Positions 24,590-32,991 of a DNA stretch of 64,000 bases are shown here, piece after piece. The number at the start of each line of letters is the position of its first letter. The first letter of the stretch is position 1. The notes under the pieces are model-generated. The model did not search any database. It was not told the DNA's origin and saw only the letters and a program-made list of their open reading frames with translations. Origin of the DNA: Holophagales bacterium (GTDB lineage: Bacteria > Acidobacteriota > Thermoanaerobaculia > UBA5066); the NCBI GenBank assembly GCA_016719485.1, contig JADJZB010000030.1, positions 159,501 through 223,500 of the forward strand. Reading direction: 5' to 3'. The translations under genes and the position numbers were made by a program.

Positions 24590-26419
24590 ATGCGTCCGAC
24601 CTTCCCCGCCGCGACCCTCGCGATTCCCGCCGCTCTCGCTGTCTGCCTCGCGGCGCCGCTCGGCGCCCAGGGACGGCCGAAGGTCCCGATTCCGCCCGAC
24701 CACTACACGAAGGTCGAGCTGAACGCCTTCCGCGGGACGCCGTCTTACGAGGAGACGATCGCGTTCCTGAGGCGGCTGGAGAAGACCTCGCCGTACCTGT
24801 CGCTCTCGTTCTACGGGACGACCGCCGAGGGACGGCCCATGCCCCTCCTCGTCGCCTCGAAGGACGGGGCGTTCACCCCGGAAGCGGCCGCGAAGTCGGG
24901 CAAGCCCGTCGTCCTCGTCCTGAACGGCATCCACCCCGGCGAGCCGGACGGCAAGGACGCGTGCCTGATCCTCCTGCGCGACATGGCGCTCGGGAACCGT
25001 CCCGACCTCCTCGACACGCTGACGCTTCTCGTCGTCCCGATCTACAACGTCGACGGCCACGAGCGCGTCTCGAAGTGGAACCGCCCGAACCAGAACGGGC
25101 CCGTCGAAGGAATGGGCTTCCGGACGACGACGATGGGCTACGACCTCAACCGGGACTTCCTGAAGGCCGATGCCCCCGAGACCCGCGCGCTGCTCTCGCT
25201 CGTATCCGCCTGGAGCCCGGACCTCCTCGTGGACAACCACGTCACCGACGGCTCCGACGCCCAGCCGACGGTCACCGTCTCGTACGGCGGCGAGCCCGCC
25301 ACGCCCGAGCCGCTCCGCGCCTGGCTCGAGACGGTCATGCGCCCTGCCCTCGCCGAGGTGGAGGAGGCGGGCTGGAAAACCTCTCCCTACATCGACTGGA
25401 TCGACCCGCTCGACCCGGCGAAGGGGATCGACCTCGGCCCCACCGAGCCGCGCTACGGCACCGGCTACATGCCGCTGCGCTCGATACCCTCGGTCCTCGT
25501 CGAGATGCACGCCCTGAAGCCGTACGGCGAAAGGGTGCGCGCGAACGAAGCCTTCCTCTCGGCCCTCCTCGCCCGTGTCGGTGCCGCCCCGAAGCCGCTG
25601 AAGGAGGCGCGCGCTTCCGCTCTCGAGGCCGCAAGAAAGTCGCCCGTCGGCTCACCCTTCGTCCTCGCCGCCGTGACCGACACCTCGCGGCCCGAGAAGA
25701 TCGACTTTCCCGGCTTCGCCTGGTCCGAGGTCGTCTCTCCCGTCACGGGACGGCGGCGCCTCGTCTACGACCCGACGAAGCCGATGAGCGTCCCGATGCC
25801 CGTCTACCGCCACGCGAAGGCCACCGCGACGGCGCCGCGCCCGGCGGCCTACCTCGTGCCGGCCGGCTGGCCGCGCATCGAGGAGAAGCTCGCCGCCCAC
25901 GGCATCCGCTTCACGAGGCTCGACGCGCCCCGCACTCTTCCCGTCGGCACCTACCGGGCGAGCGAGGTGAAGCTCGAGAACGCGCCGTACCAGGGGCGCG
26001 TGAGGGTGAGCGCGCGGATCGCGAAGGCGGTCGAGACCCGGACGGTTCCGGCCGGATCGCTCTACGTCCCGCTCGACGACCCTCTCGCCCCGGTGGCGAT
26101 GCACCTCCTCGAGCCGGAAGGGCCCGACTCCCTCTTCGCGTGGGGCGATCTCTCCTCCGCCCTCGAGATGAAGGAGTACATCGACGCCCGCGTCCTCGAT
26201 CCCCTCGCCGAGGAGATGCTGAGGAAGGACCCGAAGCTGGCGGCCGAGTGGAAGGCGAAGCTCGCGGACCCGCAGTTCGCCGCAGACGCGCGCGAGCGCT
26301 ACCGCTTCTTCTATTCACGGACGCCCTACTGGGACGAATCCGTCGGGCTCCTGCCGGTCTTCCGGCTCGACGCCGGGCTCGCGGACCCGCCCGCGGCCGC
26401 CGGGACGCGCCCCCGATGA
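24590..26419 (+). CDS. Exported M14-family zinc carboxypeptidase
   Basis: Secreted metallopeptidase of 609 aa with signal peptide MRPTFPAATLAIPAALAVCL ending GAQ. The zinc motif is NGIHPGEPDGKD (HxxE), with the third zinc ligand in LLVDNHVTDG; substrate Arg/Asn residues sit in GYDLNRDF, and the catalytic Glu in VLVEMHALKPY. Family M14 trims C-terminal residues from peptides or peptidoglycan. About 300 further residues follow the peptidase domain, a layout common in large M14 proteins of Acidobacteria and Bacteroidetes. Its 3' end overlaps the convergent serine hydrolase gene by 105 bases. Confidence 0.9.
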   Translation: MRPTFPAATLAIPAALAVCLAAPLGAQGRPKVPIPPDHYTKVELNAFRGTPSYEETIAFLRRLEKTSPYLSLSFYGTTAEGRPMPLLVASKDGAFTPEAAAKSGKPVVLVLNGIHPGEPDGKDACLILLRDMALGNRPDLLDTLTLLVVPIYNVDGHERVSKWNRPNQNGPVEGMGFRTTTMGYDLNRDFLKADAPETRALLSLVSAWSPDLLVDNHVTDGSDAQPTVTVSYGGEPATPEPLRAWLETVMRPALAEVEEAGWKTSPYIDWIDPLDPAKGIDLGPTEPRYGTGYMPLRSIPSVLVEMHALKPYGERVRANEAFLSALLARVGAAPKPLKEARASALEAARKSPVGSPFVLAAVTDTSRPEKIDFPGFAWSEVVSPVTGRRRLVYDPTKPMSVPMPVYRHAKATATAPRPAAYLVPAGWPRIEEKLAAHGIRFTRLDAPRTLPVGTYRASEVKLENAPYQGRVRVSARIAKAVETRTVPAGSLYVPLDDPLAPVAMHLLEPEGPDSLFAWGDLSSALEMKEYIDARVLDPLAEEMLRKDPKLAAEWKAKLADPQFAADARERYRFFYSRTPYWDESVGLLPVFRLDAGLADPPAAAGTRPR

Positions 26420-27874
26420 CGGAGAGGGTGGTCTAGCTCGATCTGGCGAGCGCTGCGACGGGGCCGCCTCCGCGAGGAGGAAGGCCCTCATCAGAGCACC
26501 CGCCGCTCCGGTCACGACGCCGGCGAGGATCGCGATGCCGAGATCGGGGAAGTACTCCCCGATCGTGAGCAGGGGCACGCCGATCCACCGCGGTAGGACC
26601 AGCAGGACGAGACCCGCCGCCACCGCCTCCGTGACGAGGGGCGTCGCGGCACGGCGGGACGCCTTCAGCCGATGCGGAAACCCCCGGCCCGACCACCGGC
26701 GGAAGGCCAGGAGCATTCGGACCGCGCCGGCGAAGACGAGGGCGAGCACGCCGAGCTTGAGCAGGATCTCGTCGGGACGGACGGAATCGACGTCCTCCCC
26801 GCGCAGGATCCGGACGACGCCGTCCATCACCGCCGCCGTGCCCGGAACGAACGGGCCGCTGTTCACGTTCGCCAGGAGCGCGATGCCGTAACCCTCCGGG
26901 GGCAGCATCGCGAGACGGGCGCTGAAGGTGGCCGTGTTTCCGGCGTGGCCGATCCGGGTACTGCCGATTCCCCAGGCCATCCCCGCGCCGCTCTTTCCGC
27001 CGTCCCACGGCGTGAGCATCTCCCTGAGCGCCTCCGTCGAGACGACCTGCCTGCCCCTGAATCTCCCCCCGCCCAGCAGCATCCCGAGGTAGTTGCCGAG
27101 GTCCCGCGCGCTCGAGGCCACATAGCCGGCCGGCACGAGCGGACCCGGCGGCAGGGGCTCCCGGCGGGGAATCGTCAGCCCGAAGAGATACCAGTGCCCC
27201 CGACCGATCCGGCCCGGGCCTGCGGGCTCGAGATACGCGAAGCTGCTCGTCATCTCCAGCGGCTCGAAGACGCGGCGCCGCAGGAACGCCTCGTACGGCA
27301 TCCCCGAGACCGCCTCCACGACCTTCCCGAGGACGATGTAGTTGAGGCTCGAGTACTCGAACGCGGCTCCCGGAGGCCTGGCCGGTGTGATGTGGTCGAA
27401 ACGCCCCTCGCGCTGAGCGCGCCTGTCGTGGCCACTCCACTGCTTCAGCCCGCTCGTGTGCGTCAGCAGGTGGCGCAGCGTGATCGACCGCCCGGCATCC
27501 GCCCCACCGACCGCAAACCCCGGCAGACGCTCGCCGACCGGGTCGTCGAACCGGAGCCTGCCGTCGTCGGCCAGCTGCGCGACCGCGAGGGCCGTGAACG
27601 TCTTCGTGACGGACCCGATCAGGAACGGCGACTCGACCGTGATCGGTGCGCCCCCCTCGCCGAAGGCCGCCTCGTAGACGACCTGCTCGCCCCGCACGAC
27701 GCAGAGGGCCAGGCCGGGAATACGCGACAGCCGCATCTGCCGTTCCACGAAACCGGTCATCTTCGTGGCGTCCGGCGGGCGATCCGCGGCATGAGCGGGC
27801 GGTCCCGATGCGACGAGTGTCAGGCCGACCAGCGCGCCGAGTCGCAGGGCCAGCCCCGAGCCTGGTCGATACAT
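26315..27874 (-). CDS. Exported beta-lactamase-family serine hydrolase with membrane tail
   Basis: A 519-aa protein of the class C beta-lactamase/penicillin-binding fold (Pfam Beta-lactamase, peptidase S12 type). Signal peptide GLALRLGALVGLTLVASGPP. Active-site motifs are GSVTKTF (SxxK), YSSLNY (YxN-like) and HAGNT (HxG). After the hydrolase domain come three to four hydrophobic helices (about residues 380-490), as in membrane-tethered esterase/peptidase members. The last 35 codons overlap the M14 gene antisense and are Pro/Arg/Ser-rich, suggesting the original stop was lost and the frame extended. ATG 27874. Confidence 0.88.
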   Translation of the reverse strand: MYRPGSGLALRLGALVGLTLVASGPPAHAADRPPDATKMTGFVERQMRLSRIPGLALCVVRGEQVVYEAAFGEGGAPITVESPFLIGSVTKTFTALAVAQLADDGRLRFDDPVGERLPGFAVGGADAGRSITLRHLLTHTSGLKQWSGHDRRAQREGRFDHITPARPPGAAFEYSSLNYIVLGKVVEAVSGMPYEAFLRRRVFEPLEMTSSFAYLEPAGPGRIGRGHWYLFGLTIPRREPLPPGPLVPAGYVASSARDLGNYLGMLLGGGRFRGRQVVSTEALREMLTPWDGGKSGAGMAWGIGSTRIGHAGNTATFSARLAMLPPEGYGIALLANVNSGPFVPGTAAVMDGVVRILRGEDVDSVRPDEILLKLGVLALVFAGAVRMLLAFRRWSGRGFPHRLKASRRAATPLVTEAVAAGLVLLVLPRWIGVPLLTIGEYFPDLGIAILAGVVTGAAGALMRAFLLAEAAPSQRSPDRARPPSPSSGARPGGRGRVREPGVEPEDRQEPDGFVPVGRP

Positions 27875-27900
27875 GTTCCTCCCGCGCCCGCGCGGGCCTC

Positions 27901-28272
27901 TCAGACGTGCTGGTCGAAGAGGATCGGGTTGCCGTCGGGGTCCTCTGCGACGAAGCTCGCCGGCCCCGTCGTGCTCTCGTCCGCCTCCTGCCGGAGCGTT
28001 ACCCCCTGGGCCTTCAGCTGGCGCTGCAGCTCGCGAACGTCGGTGAAGGAGTCGAGCCTCTGGGCGTTGCTGTCCCACCCGGGATTGAACGTGAGGATGT
28101 TCTTCTCGAACATCCCCTGGAACAGCCCGATCACGTGATCGCCGTTCTTCAGGATCAGCCAGTGCTGGGCGGCGTTCCCGCCGAAGACGCTGAACCCGAA
28201 CTTCTCGTAGAACGCGGGGGAGGCCTCGATGTCCTTGACGGCCAGGCTGATCGAAAACACGCCGAGCTGCAT
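27901..28272 (-). CDS. VOC-family (glyoxalase-like) protein
   Basis: A 123-aa single VOC domain: VFSISLAVKDIEASPAFYEK at the start, HWLILKNGDHVIGLFQGMFE in the middle, FVAEDPDGNPILFDQHV at the end. Close to the group often annotated as glyoxalase/bleomycin resistance or lactoylglutathione lyase-like proteins. It lies 27 bases before the serine hydrolase gene on the same strand. Substrate unknown. Confidence 0.88.
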   Translation of the reverse strand: MQLGVFSISLAVKDIEASPAFYEKFGFSVFGGNAAQHWLILKNGDHVIGLFQGMFEKNILTFNPGWDSNAQRLDSFTDVRELQRQLKAQGVTLRQEADESTTGPASFVAEDPDGNPILFDQHV

Positions 28273-28348
28273 GCGGTCCTCCTCTTGGTTCGGAAAAGCT
28301 TACCCGACCGCGCCAGGCGGCCCGACTCCCGCGCGGGCCGGGACCGGG

Positions 28349-29122
28349 CTACGGTATGCCCTGCGGTACGGCGTCCGCCGCGCGCTGGAGGGTGCTGGCC
28401 GTGGCTTGCGGAAGGCCCGCGCTGAAGGACGCACCTACGGGCGAGCTGCGATAGAGCGCCCGGAAGACCACGGCCGCGGCGAGATAGGACCCGGCGCGCG
28501 TCGCATGTTGCGAACCGTCGAGAAGGGATATCTCGGGTGACTGCTGCTGAACGAGCGAGAACGCCTCGCCGACCCGGGCCACGTCCACATTCAGGCTCAG
28601 GGCGAGGGAGTCGTAGGCCTCGTTCAGGCGCGCCTGCATGGCCGCGGGCGACCCACCGGATGCGGGCCGCGTATAGAACGGGTCGCCGGCTGGCCGCGCC
28701 CAGGTCTGAAGCAGGATCGTCCGGGCGCCGACCGCGTCGGCTTCGGCCTTCAGGAGCCTGGCGTAACGCGTGAAGTCGGTCGCCCGGTTGAGAGGCTCGG
28801 TGCTCTGCCCCTGAATGACGAGGACGTCGGGTCTGCGCTTGCGCAGCGCGCGCGCCGCCTCCCCTTTTCGCCAGTGGTCCTCGAGGCGCGCGCCACCGCT
28901 GGTGACGGAGTGCACCGTGAGGCGCGCCTGCACCGTGGAGGACGCCGCGAGCTTCTGCACGAGGCCCGGGACGTCGTTGACGAACGTCAGGCTGTTGCCG
29001 ACGAACAGGACGGAGAGGGCCGGAGGACTCTGCGGAACGAGCGGGTCACGGCCCTGCTGCGGTTCGGAAGAGCCTCGCGCCGCCGCAATGAGGACGAGAA
29101 GGGCGAGCAGGACGGATCGCAT
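28349..29122 (-). CDS. Exported SGNH/GDSL-family hydrolase
   Basis: A 257-aa secreted esterase/lipase-like protein. Signal peptide MRSVLLALLVLIAAARGSS. Block I is VLFVGNSLTFVNDVP with the catalytic Ser, block II has SVTSGGARLE, block III VLVIQGQST, and the C-terminal block DGSQHATRAGSYLAA holds the Asp/His pair. GNSLT in place of GDSL is typical of a bacterial subgroup. Acts outside the cytoplasm, probably as a deacetylase or esterase; substrate unknown. Confidence 0.85.
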   Translation of the reverse strand: MRSVLLALLVLIAAARGSSEPQQGRDPLVPQSPPALSVLFVGNSLTFVNDVPGLVQKLAASSTVQARLTVHSVTSGGARLEDHWRKGEAARALRKRRPDVLVIQGQSTEPLNRATDFTRYARLLKAEADAVGARTILLQTWARPAGDPFYTRPASGGSPAAMQARLNEAYDSLALSLNVDVARVGEAFSLVQQQSPEISLLDGSQHATRAGSYLAAAVVFRALYRSSPVGASFSAGLPQATASTLQRAADAVPQGIP

Positions 29123-29140
29123 GCTGAAGAGCTGCCGGGG

Positions 29141-29713
29141 TCAGCCCGCGACGCGGGTCCACACGCCGTCCGCCGCCACGGGCGCCAGGGGCGCGACCTC
29201 GTACTCGCTCTGGACGAGACCGCTCGAGAACTGGCGCGTCGCGACGTGCCGGAGCTGGATGTCCCGGTCCAGCGCACCGAAAAGGGGGATTCCCGCGCCG
29301 ATGAGGACCGGGACGCGGGAGACGACGAGGCGCTGCACGAGGCCCGCCCGCAGGAAGGCCTGGATCGTGGCGCCGCCGTCCACGTAGACGTGCCGGAACC
29401 CGCGGGAAGAGAGCGCTGAAAGCACCTCGGGCGGCGTTCCGGAGATGCCCTCGACGATCGCGCCGTCCGGAGGCGGGGGCAGCGGGCGGCTGCTGAGCAC
29501 GAAGACGGGCTTGGCGCCATACGGCCACGTCGGGAACGGCAGAACGACGTCGTAGGTGTTGCGCCCCATCACGAGCGCGTCGACCGTCGAGAGGAACTCC
29601 TCGAAACCGTACGGCTCGGGCTCCGCTTCGCCCGCCGAAAGGAAGTCGAGGGTCCCGTCCGGCCGAGCGATGAAGCCGTCGAGGCTCGTTCCGACGAAAA
29701 CCGACGTTCGCAT
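29141..29713 (-). CDS. Dihydrofolate reductase-like (RibD C-terminal) protein
   Basis: A 190-aa protein of the RibD-C/DHFR fold: VFVGTSLDGFIARPDGTLDF, ALVMGRNTYDVVLPF, KPVFVLSSRPLP, VYVDGGATIQAFLRAGLVQR and VPVLIGAGIPLFG. Members bind NADPH, and most are not true folate reductases. ATG 29713 is chosen because AGGAGG lies eight bases upstream; the ATG six bases earlier is too close to it. Confidence 0.88.
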   Translation of the reverse strand: MRTSVFVGTSLDGFIARPDGTLDFLSAGEAEPEPYGFEEFLSTVDALVMGRNTYDVVLPFPTWPYGAKPVFVLSSRPLPPPPDGAIVEGISGTPPEVLSALSSRGFRHVYVDGGATIQAFLRAGLVQRLVVSRVPVLIGAGIPLFGALDRDIQLRHVATRQFSSGLVQSEYEVAPLAPVAADGVWTRVAG

Positions 29714-29748
29714 GGGCATTCCCTCCTGCCTGCGGCCCGAAGATGCCG

Positions 29749-30312
29749 TCATCGCCGGCGTTCGCCGCGCGTCTGGTGCCCGCGGGGGACCTGCAACGCC
29801 GCTCTCTTCGCGATCACCACACCTGAGCGGAGCAGCAAGGCCCCCGTCAGCCAGAACGCTGCGCCAACGCCGAGCCAGACGACCCTGGATTCGTCGGACT
29901 CCTCGAACTGTTCCGGCGAGAGGACGCGGAAATGGTTGATCCTGTCGACGAAACGCCAGAACCCCGTTGCCGGCAGGTACCAGACCGGAAACCTGTAACC
30001 CACCAGCCTCTTCTGCGCCAGCAGCTCTCGCCGCCTCTCCAACCCGCCCGGGATGATGATCCCTTCGTCGTAGGTGGAGAGGGTCTCACCGGTCGACACG
30101 ACATGACCTTTGATGTTGGTCGACTTGCGGCCTTGGCTGAAATGGTCGACCTCGAACTCGTCCCGCACGAAATCGCCGCGGTTCATGAGTATGCCCACGT
30201 CGCGCAGGTTCTTCGGTATGAAGAGCGTTGAGACCGTCAGGATCACGAGACCACAACCGACGGCGACGGTGGCACGCGTGGGCGCCTTCGCGGGCTTCTC
30301 GATTCGTGTCAT
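29749..30312 (-). CDS. Membrane protein of unknown function
   Basis: A 187-aa protein with one helix near the N-terminus (VAVGCGLVILTVSTLFIP) and one near the C-terminus (VVWLGVGAAFWLTGALLLRS). Between them is a polar domain of about 115 residues (DEFEVDHFSQGRKSTNIKGH, then GIIIPGGLERRRELLAQKRL) likely outside the membrane. The middle part resembles small DUF3592-like proteins in outline, but I do not recognise the family. ATG 30312 with GGGAGC upstream. Confidence 0.6.
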   Translation of the reverse strand: MTRIEKPAKAPTRATVAVGCGLVILTVSTLFIPKNLRDVGILMNRGDFVRDEFEVDHFSQGRKSTNIKGHVVSTGETLSTYDEGIIIPGGLERRRELLAQKRLVGYRFPVWYLPATGFWRFVDRINHFRVLSPEQFEESDESRVVWLGVGAAFWLTGALLLRSGVVIAKRAALQVPRGHQTRGERRR

Positions 30313-30328
30313 CAAAGCTCCCACCGGC

Positions 30329-30690
30329 CTAGGGGGACGTCCGCCGTCTGGCCGCAACGGCGGGTGTCAGCCGCACCCGACCCCCGATTGCCGCGGCGTC
30401 GAGCTCTCTCACCCGCATCATCGCGTCGAAGGCGCGCCCGGCTGCTGCGCCAGGGTCCCTTCTCCCGCGACGACTTGCGTACCGCGTCAGGACCTTGATG
30501 GTGATCTCGGGATCACCCTCCAGGTAATCGTGAAACTCCTCGCCAGGATGCCAGTGCCGGTCGAGCTGGCCGTTCGGCGGTATCTCCACGAGATCCACGA
30601 GCACCTCGCGCCCGGGAGTGAGCTTCTCACCCAGAGAGTCCTGCAGCAGGTTCGTGATCCTTGCCTTCGCCTGGCCGGCCCCGGAGCGGG
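30329..30690 (-). pseudogene. Chimeric remnant: cupin N-terminal half joined to a VOC/PhnB tail
   Basis: The frame reads AKARITNLLQDSLGEKLTPG, VDLVEIPPNGQLDRHWHPG, EEFHDYLEGDPEITIKVL, a cupin start with its HxHxxE-type metal site. It then switches to RRDPGAAAGRAFDAMMRVRE, LDAAAIGG, which matches the tail of the PhnB-like gene just upstream (DPDPAAARRAFEAMRRMRKI). The second cupin motif is missing. The segment at about 30690-30800, read in another frame, also gives protein-like text (LEKAMKQAGAGQPLNGIGAA), so a frameshift or deletion is likely. Interpreted as a decayed fusion; no function expected. Confidence 0.5.
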
Positions 30691-30806
30691 CGCGGTTCGC
30701 TGGATCGCGGCGCCGATGCCGTTGAGGGGCTGGCCCGCACCGGCCTGCTTCATGGCCTTCTCGAGCGCGGGGATGCGCGGCGATGGCGAACGGGCGCTGT
30801 CGCGCG

Positions 30807-31286
30807 TCAGCCGCGCCGGGCCGCTTCGATCGCCGCGATGTCGATCTTTCTCATCCGCCTCATGGCTTCGAAAGCGCGCCTGGCAGCAGCGGGATCGGGA
30901 TCGGAGATTGCGGCCACGAGCGCGCGCGGCGTGATCTGCCACGAAAGGCCCCACTTGTCCCTGCACCAGCCGCATTCACTCTCCTGGCCGCCGTTGCCCA
31001 CGACCGCATCCCACAAGCGGTCGGTTTCGGCCTGGTCGTCCGTCGCAACCTGGAACGAGAATGCCTCGTTGTGCTTGAACGCCGGGCCACCATTCAGGCC
31101 GAGACACGGGATGCCGATCACGGTGAACTCGACCGTCAACACATCGCCCTGCTGGCCCGAGGGATAGTCTCCCGGCGCGCGAAGGACCGTTCCGACCGCG
31201 CTGTCGGGAAACGTCTGGGCATAGAACCGCGCGGCGTCCAGGGCGGTACCGTCGTACCAGAGGCAGATGGTGTTCTTAGAGACCAT
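30807..31286 (-). CDS. PhnB/3-demethylubiquinone-methyltransferase-like VOC protein
   Basis: A 159-aa protein of the PhnB-type VOC group: ICLWYDGTALDAARFYAQTF, FTVIGIPCLGLNGGPAFKHN, EAFSFQVATDDQAETDRLWD and CGWCRDKWGLSWQITP. These are often called 3-demethylubiquinone-9 3-methyltransferase-like, but most are uncharacterised. The tail RRAFEAMRRMRKIDIAAIEA is repeated in decayed form in the pseudogene at 30329. ATG 31286 with AAAGGGGA upstream. Last backbone gene before the cassette array. Confidence 0.85.
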   Translation of the reverse strand: MVSKNTICLWYDGTALDAARFYAQTFPDSAVGTVLRAPGDYPSGQQGDVLTVEFTVIGIPCLGLNGGPAFKHNEAFSFQVATDDQAETDRLWDAVVGNGGQESECGWCRDKWGLSWQITPRALVAAISDPDPAAARRAFEAMRRMRKIDIAAIEAARRG

Positions 31287-31410
31287 ATTCGTTCCCCTTT
31301 CGTGGCCGTCCGGGCGCGTCCTCTGCACCCGCTCCGCCGGGCCTCGAAGCGCCAGCGGCTTCAAAGAGCGCGCGCTCCCGCTGACTCGCACCCTGCAGCG
31401 CGGGAGACGC

Positions 31411-31465
31411 TCCACCGGAGCATCGGCGGCGAGCGAGGCAAAGGCCCCTGTGCGCCGGGTTTGGC
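31411..31465 (-). repeat. Decayed attC remnant at the left end of the array
   Basis: CATCGGCGGCGAGCG...GCGCCGGGTTTGGC keeps the order of the consensus site (CATCAGCGGCGAGCG...GCATGCCGGGTTAGAC). The right box is GTTTGGC, and the inner stem has lost most pairing. Lies between the membrane-protein cassette stop (31480) and the PhnB gene. Confidence 0.5.
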
Positions 31466-31479
31466 ATCGCGCTCGCTCG

Positions 31480-32172
31480 CTATGAGAGCGGAAGGCGACG
31501 AAACCATGCGGCGAACGGCACCCACTCGGGACGCTGAACGATCGTGAACCATGCGACGTGCAGGACGGGGAAGAGAGCAGCAGGAACGATGAAGGCGGGC
31601 CGGAGCGAAGGCGCGAGGCGGGGGCGCAGCAGGAGTGCCAGAAGCACGGCGTCGGTGACGACGAATGTCACCAGCTGGTAATGAAGCGGGTGAGGGAGCG
31701 CCGGTCCAAAGAAGAACAGGAGACGCCCGAGGACCGGGTCGATCATGGGTAGGCCGGTTGCGATCATGAAGCGTGCGTGAAGCGGCATCGTATGGCGATG
31801 CCGGATGGCGAGAATGTAGGAGACGCTGAAGAGAGCCACCGCCGAGAGTGGCAGAAAGAGACTCGGCGCCTCCCGCATGAAGGTCTCTTCGTCCATGGCT
31901 CGAAAGCGGGAGTGCGCGAGTAGAACCGACGCGACCAGAAAGCAGGGAGCAATGACGTAAGAGATGGCTCCCAGCCGGCGATGAAGCGGCCGCGACCTGC
32001 GGACGAGGACGGGTTGAGCGATGAGAAGCAGGCACCAGAGAGACGCGAATGCTGCGTGGAGGTGCGTGTAGGGGTCGATCGGGCTGCCCAGCAGGGAGAT
32101 ATATCGCGGCCAGAACGCGAGGGTCGCGAGGAGGAACAGCGCGAGGAAGCCGAACGTTGCACTGATGAACAT
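31480..32172 (-). CDS. Cassette-encoded membrane protein, unknown
   Basis: A 230-aa protein with about seven hydrophobic segments, starting MFISATFGFLALFLLATLAF and containing HLHAAFASLWCLLLIAQPVL, HRRLGAISYVIAPCFLVASV and MPLHARFMIATGLPMIDPVL. The spaced His residues in successive helices (HLH, HRR, HARF) resemble haem- or metal-binding membrane proteins of the DUF2306 type, but that is a guess. ATG 32172. It is the leftmost cassette gene and is flanked on both sides by poorly preserved attC sites. Confidence 0.65.
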   Translation of the reverse strand: MFISATFGFLALFLLATLAFWPRYISLLGSPIDPYTHLHAAFASLWCLLLIAQPVLVRRSRPLHRRLGAISYVIAPCFLVASVLLAHSRFRAMDEETFMREAPSLFLPLSAVALFSVSYILAIRHRHTMPLHARFMIATGLPMIDPVLGRLLFFFGPALPHPLHYQLVTFVVTDAVLLALLLRPRLAPSLRPAFIVPAALFPVLHVAWFTIVQRPEWVPFAAWFRRLPLS

Positions 32173-32190
32173 GATGATTGGCCTGTCGAT

Positions 32191-32269
32191 GCCTGACCGG
32201 GGGCTCCGGGGCCAGCGCAGCGTCGGCGGCGAGCGAAGCGACGCGAGTCCGCTGCGTGCCGGGTTCGCT
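32191..32269 (-). repeat. Degenerate attC site
   Basis: GCCTGAC (32191-32197) and GTTCGCT (32263-32269) replace the usual boxes. The centre CGTCGGCGGCGAGCGAAGCG followed by GAGTCCGCTGCGTGCCGG clearly matches the array consensus. Probably inactive because both recombination boxes are altered. Confidence 0.6.
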
Positions 32270-32275
32270 GGCGCC

Positions 32276-32860
32276 TTAGAGGGTGACCCAGTCTGTGAGC
32301 TGAAGGCCCTCCAGGGGGATGCCGGGCCGGGGGAGGGTCGAGGGCTCGGATCGAAGGCCCGACGGGAAAAGAAAGACAGCGCCAGCCGCAACGCCCTCGC
32401 AGCGCATGAGGGGCTGGAACTGGGTGCCGGGATGCCCGATGAGACGACGGTAGTCCGTGAACTCCGCGTTCCAGGCGAAGGCGGTGCCGACGGAAGGACA
32501 CCAGATGGGGACATCGAGAGTGGTGGCGCGGCCGCGGGTGACGAGGGACAGATTGGGACGCGAGGGCCCGGAGACGCCGTTGGCGCACTTCTGGACGAAG
32601 GCCAGCGAGAAGCAGGGGTTGTTGACGCCGAGAGCGGCGTCGACGCCTGAGAAGTCGGAACCGCGGAGGCGAACGGAGACGCCGAAAGTGGGCTCGGCAA
32701 GAGAACGGTGGAAACGGGCCTTCCCCTCGAGCCACCTCGGCATGACCGTGAGGGGCTGTGCGGCCTGGCTACCGGGTTCGGCTTCGGGCGCGCTGGTGCA
32801 GGAGACGACTGTCATGCCTGCGACGAGAGCCGAGACGGCGAGGCGTTCAAGACGCGTCAT
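32276..32860 (-). CDS. Cassette-encoded lipoprotein, unknown
   Basis: A 194-aa protein. MTRLERLAVSALVAGMTVVS followed by Cys is a lipoprotein signal with lipobox. The mature part LTVMPRWLEGKARFHRSLAE, FGVSVRLRGSDFSGVDAALG and PIWCPSVGTAFAWNAEFTDY shows no family I know. ATG 32860 is placed seven bases after AGGAGG; an ATG six bases earlier is too close. Ends in TAA just beside the degenerate attC at 32191. Confidence 0.65.
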   Translation of the reverse strand: MTRLERLAVSALVAGMTVVSCTSAPEAEPGSQAAQPLTVMPRWLEGKARFHRSLAEPTFGVSVRLRGSDFSGVDAALGVNNPCFSLAFVQKCANGVSGPSRPNLSLVTRGRATTLDVPIWCPSVGTAFAWNAEFTDYRRLIGHPGTQFQPLMRCEGVAAGAVFLFPSGLRSEPSTLPRPGIPLEGLQLTDWVTL

Positions 32861-32897
32861 GAGCATTCCTCCTGCGACGAAGCCATCCAACGTTTGA

Positions 32898-32984
32898 GCC
32901 TACCGGCCCGTTGCGGTATGTGGCCAAGAGCCCGGATCGAAATGGCGGGCCTTGGGGTGACTGCTGCTATGGGTCCGGTTGAGC
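32898..32984 (-). repeat. Possible divergent attC between two cassettes
   Basis: GCCTACC (32898-32904) and GTTGAGC (32978-32984) are close to the attC box consensus and lie exactly where a site is expected, between the lipoprotein start and the FMN-reductase stop. The interior (GGCCCG...CGGGCC stem) is unrelated to the array's common site, so it would be an attC of another family or a chance match. Confidence 0.35.
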
Positions 32985-32991
32985 GAGGGGT

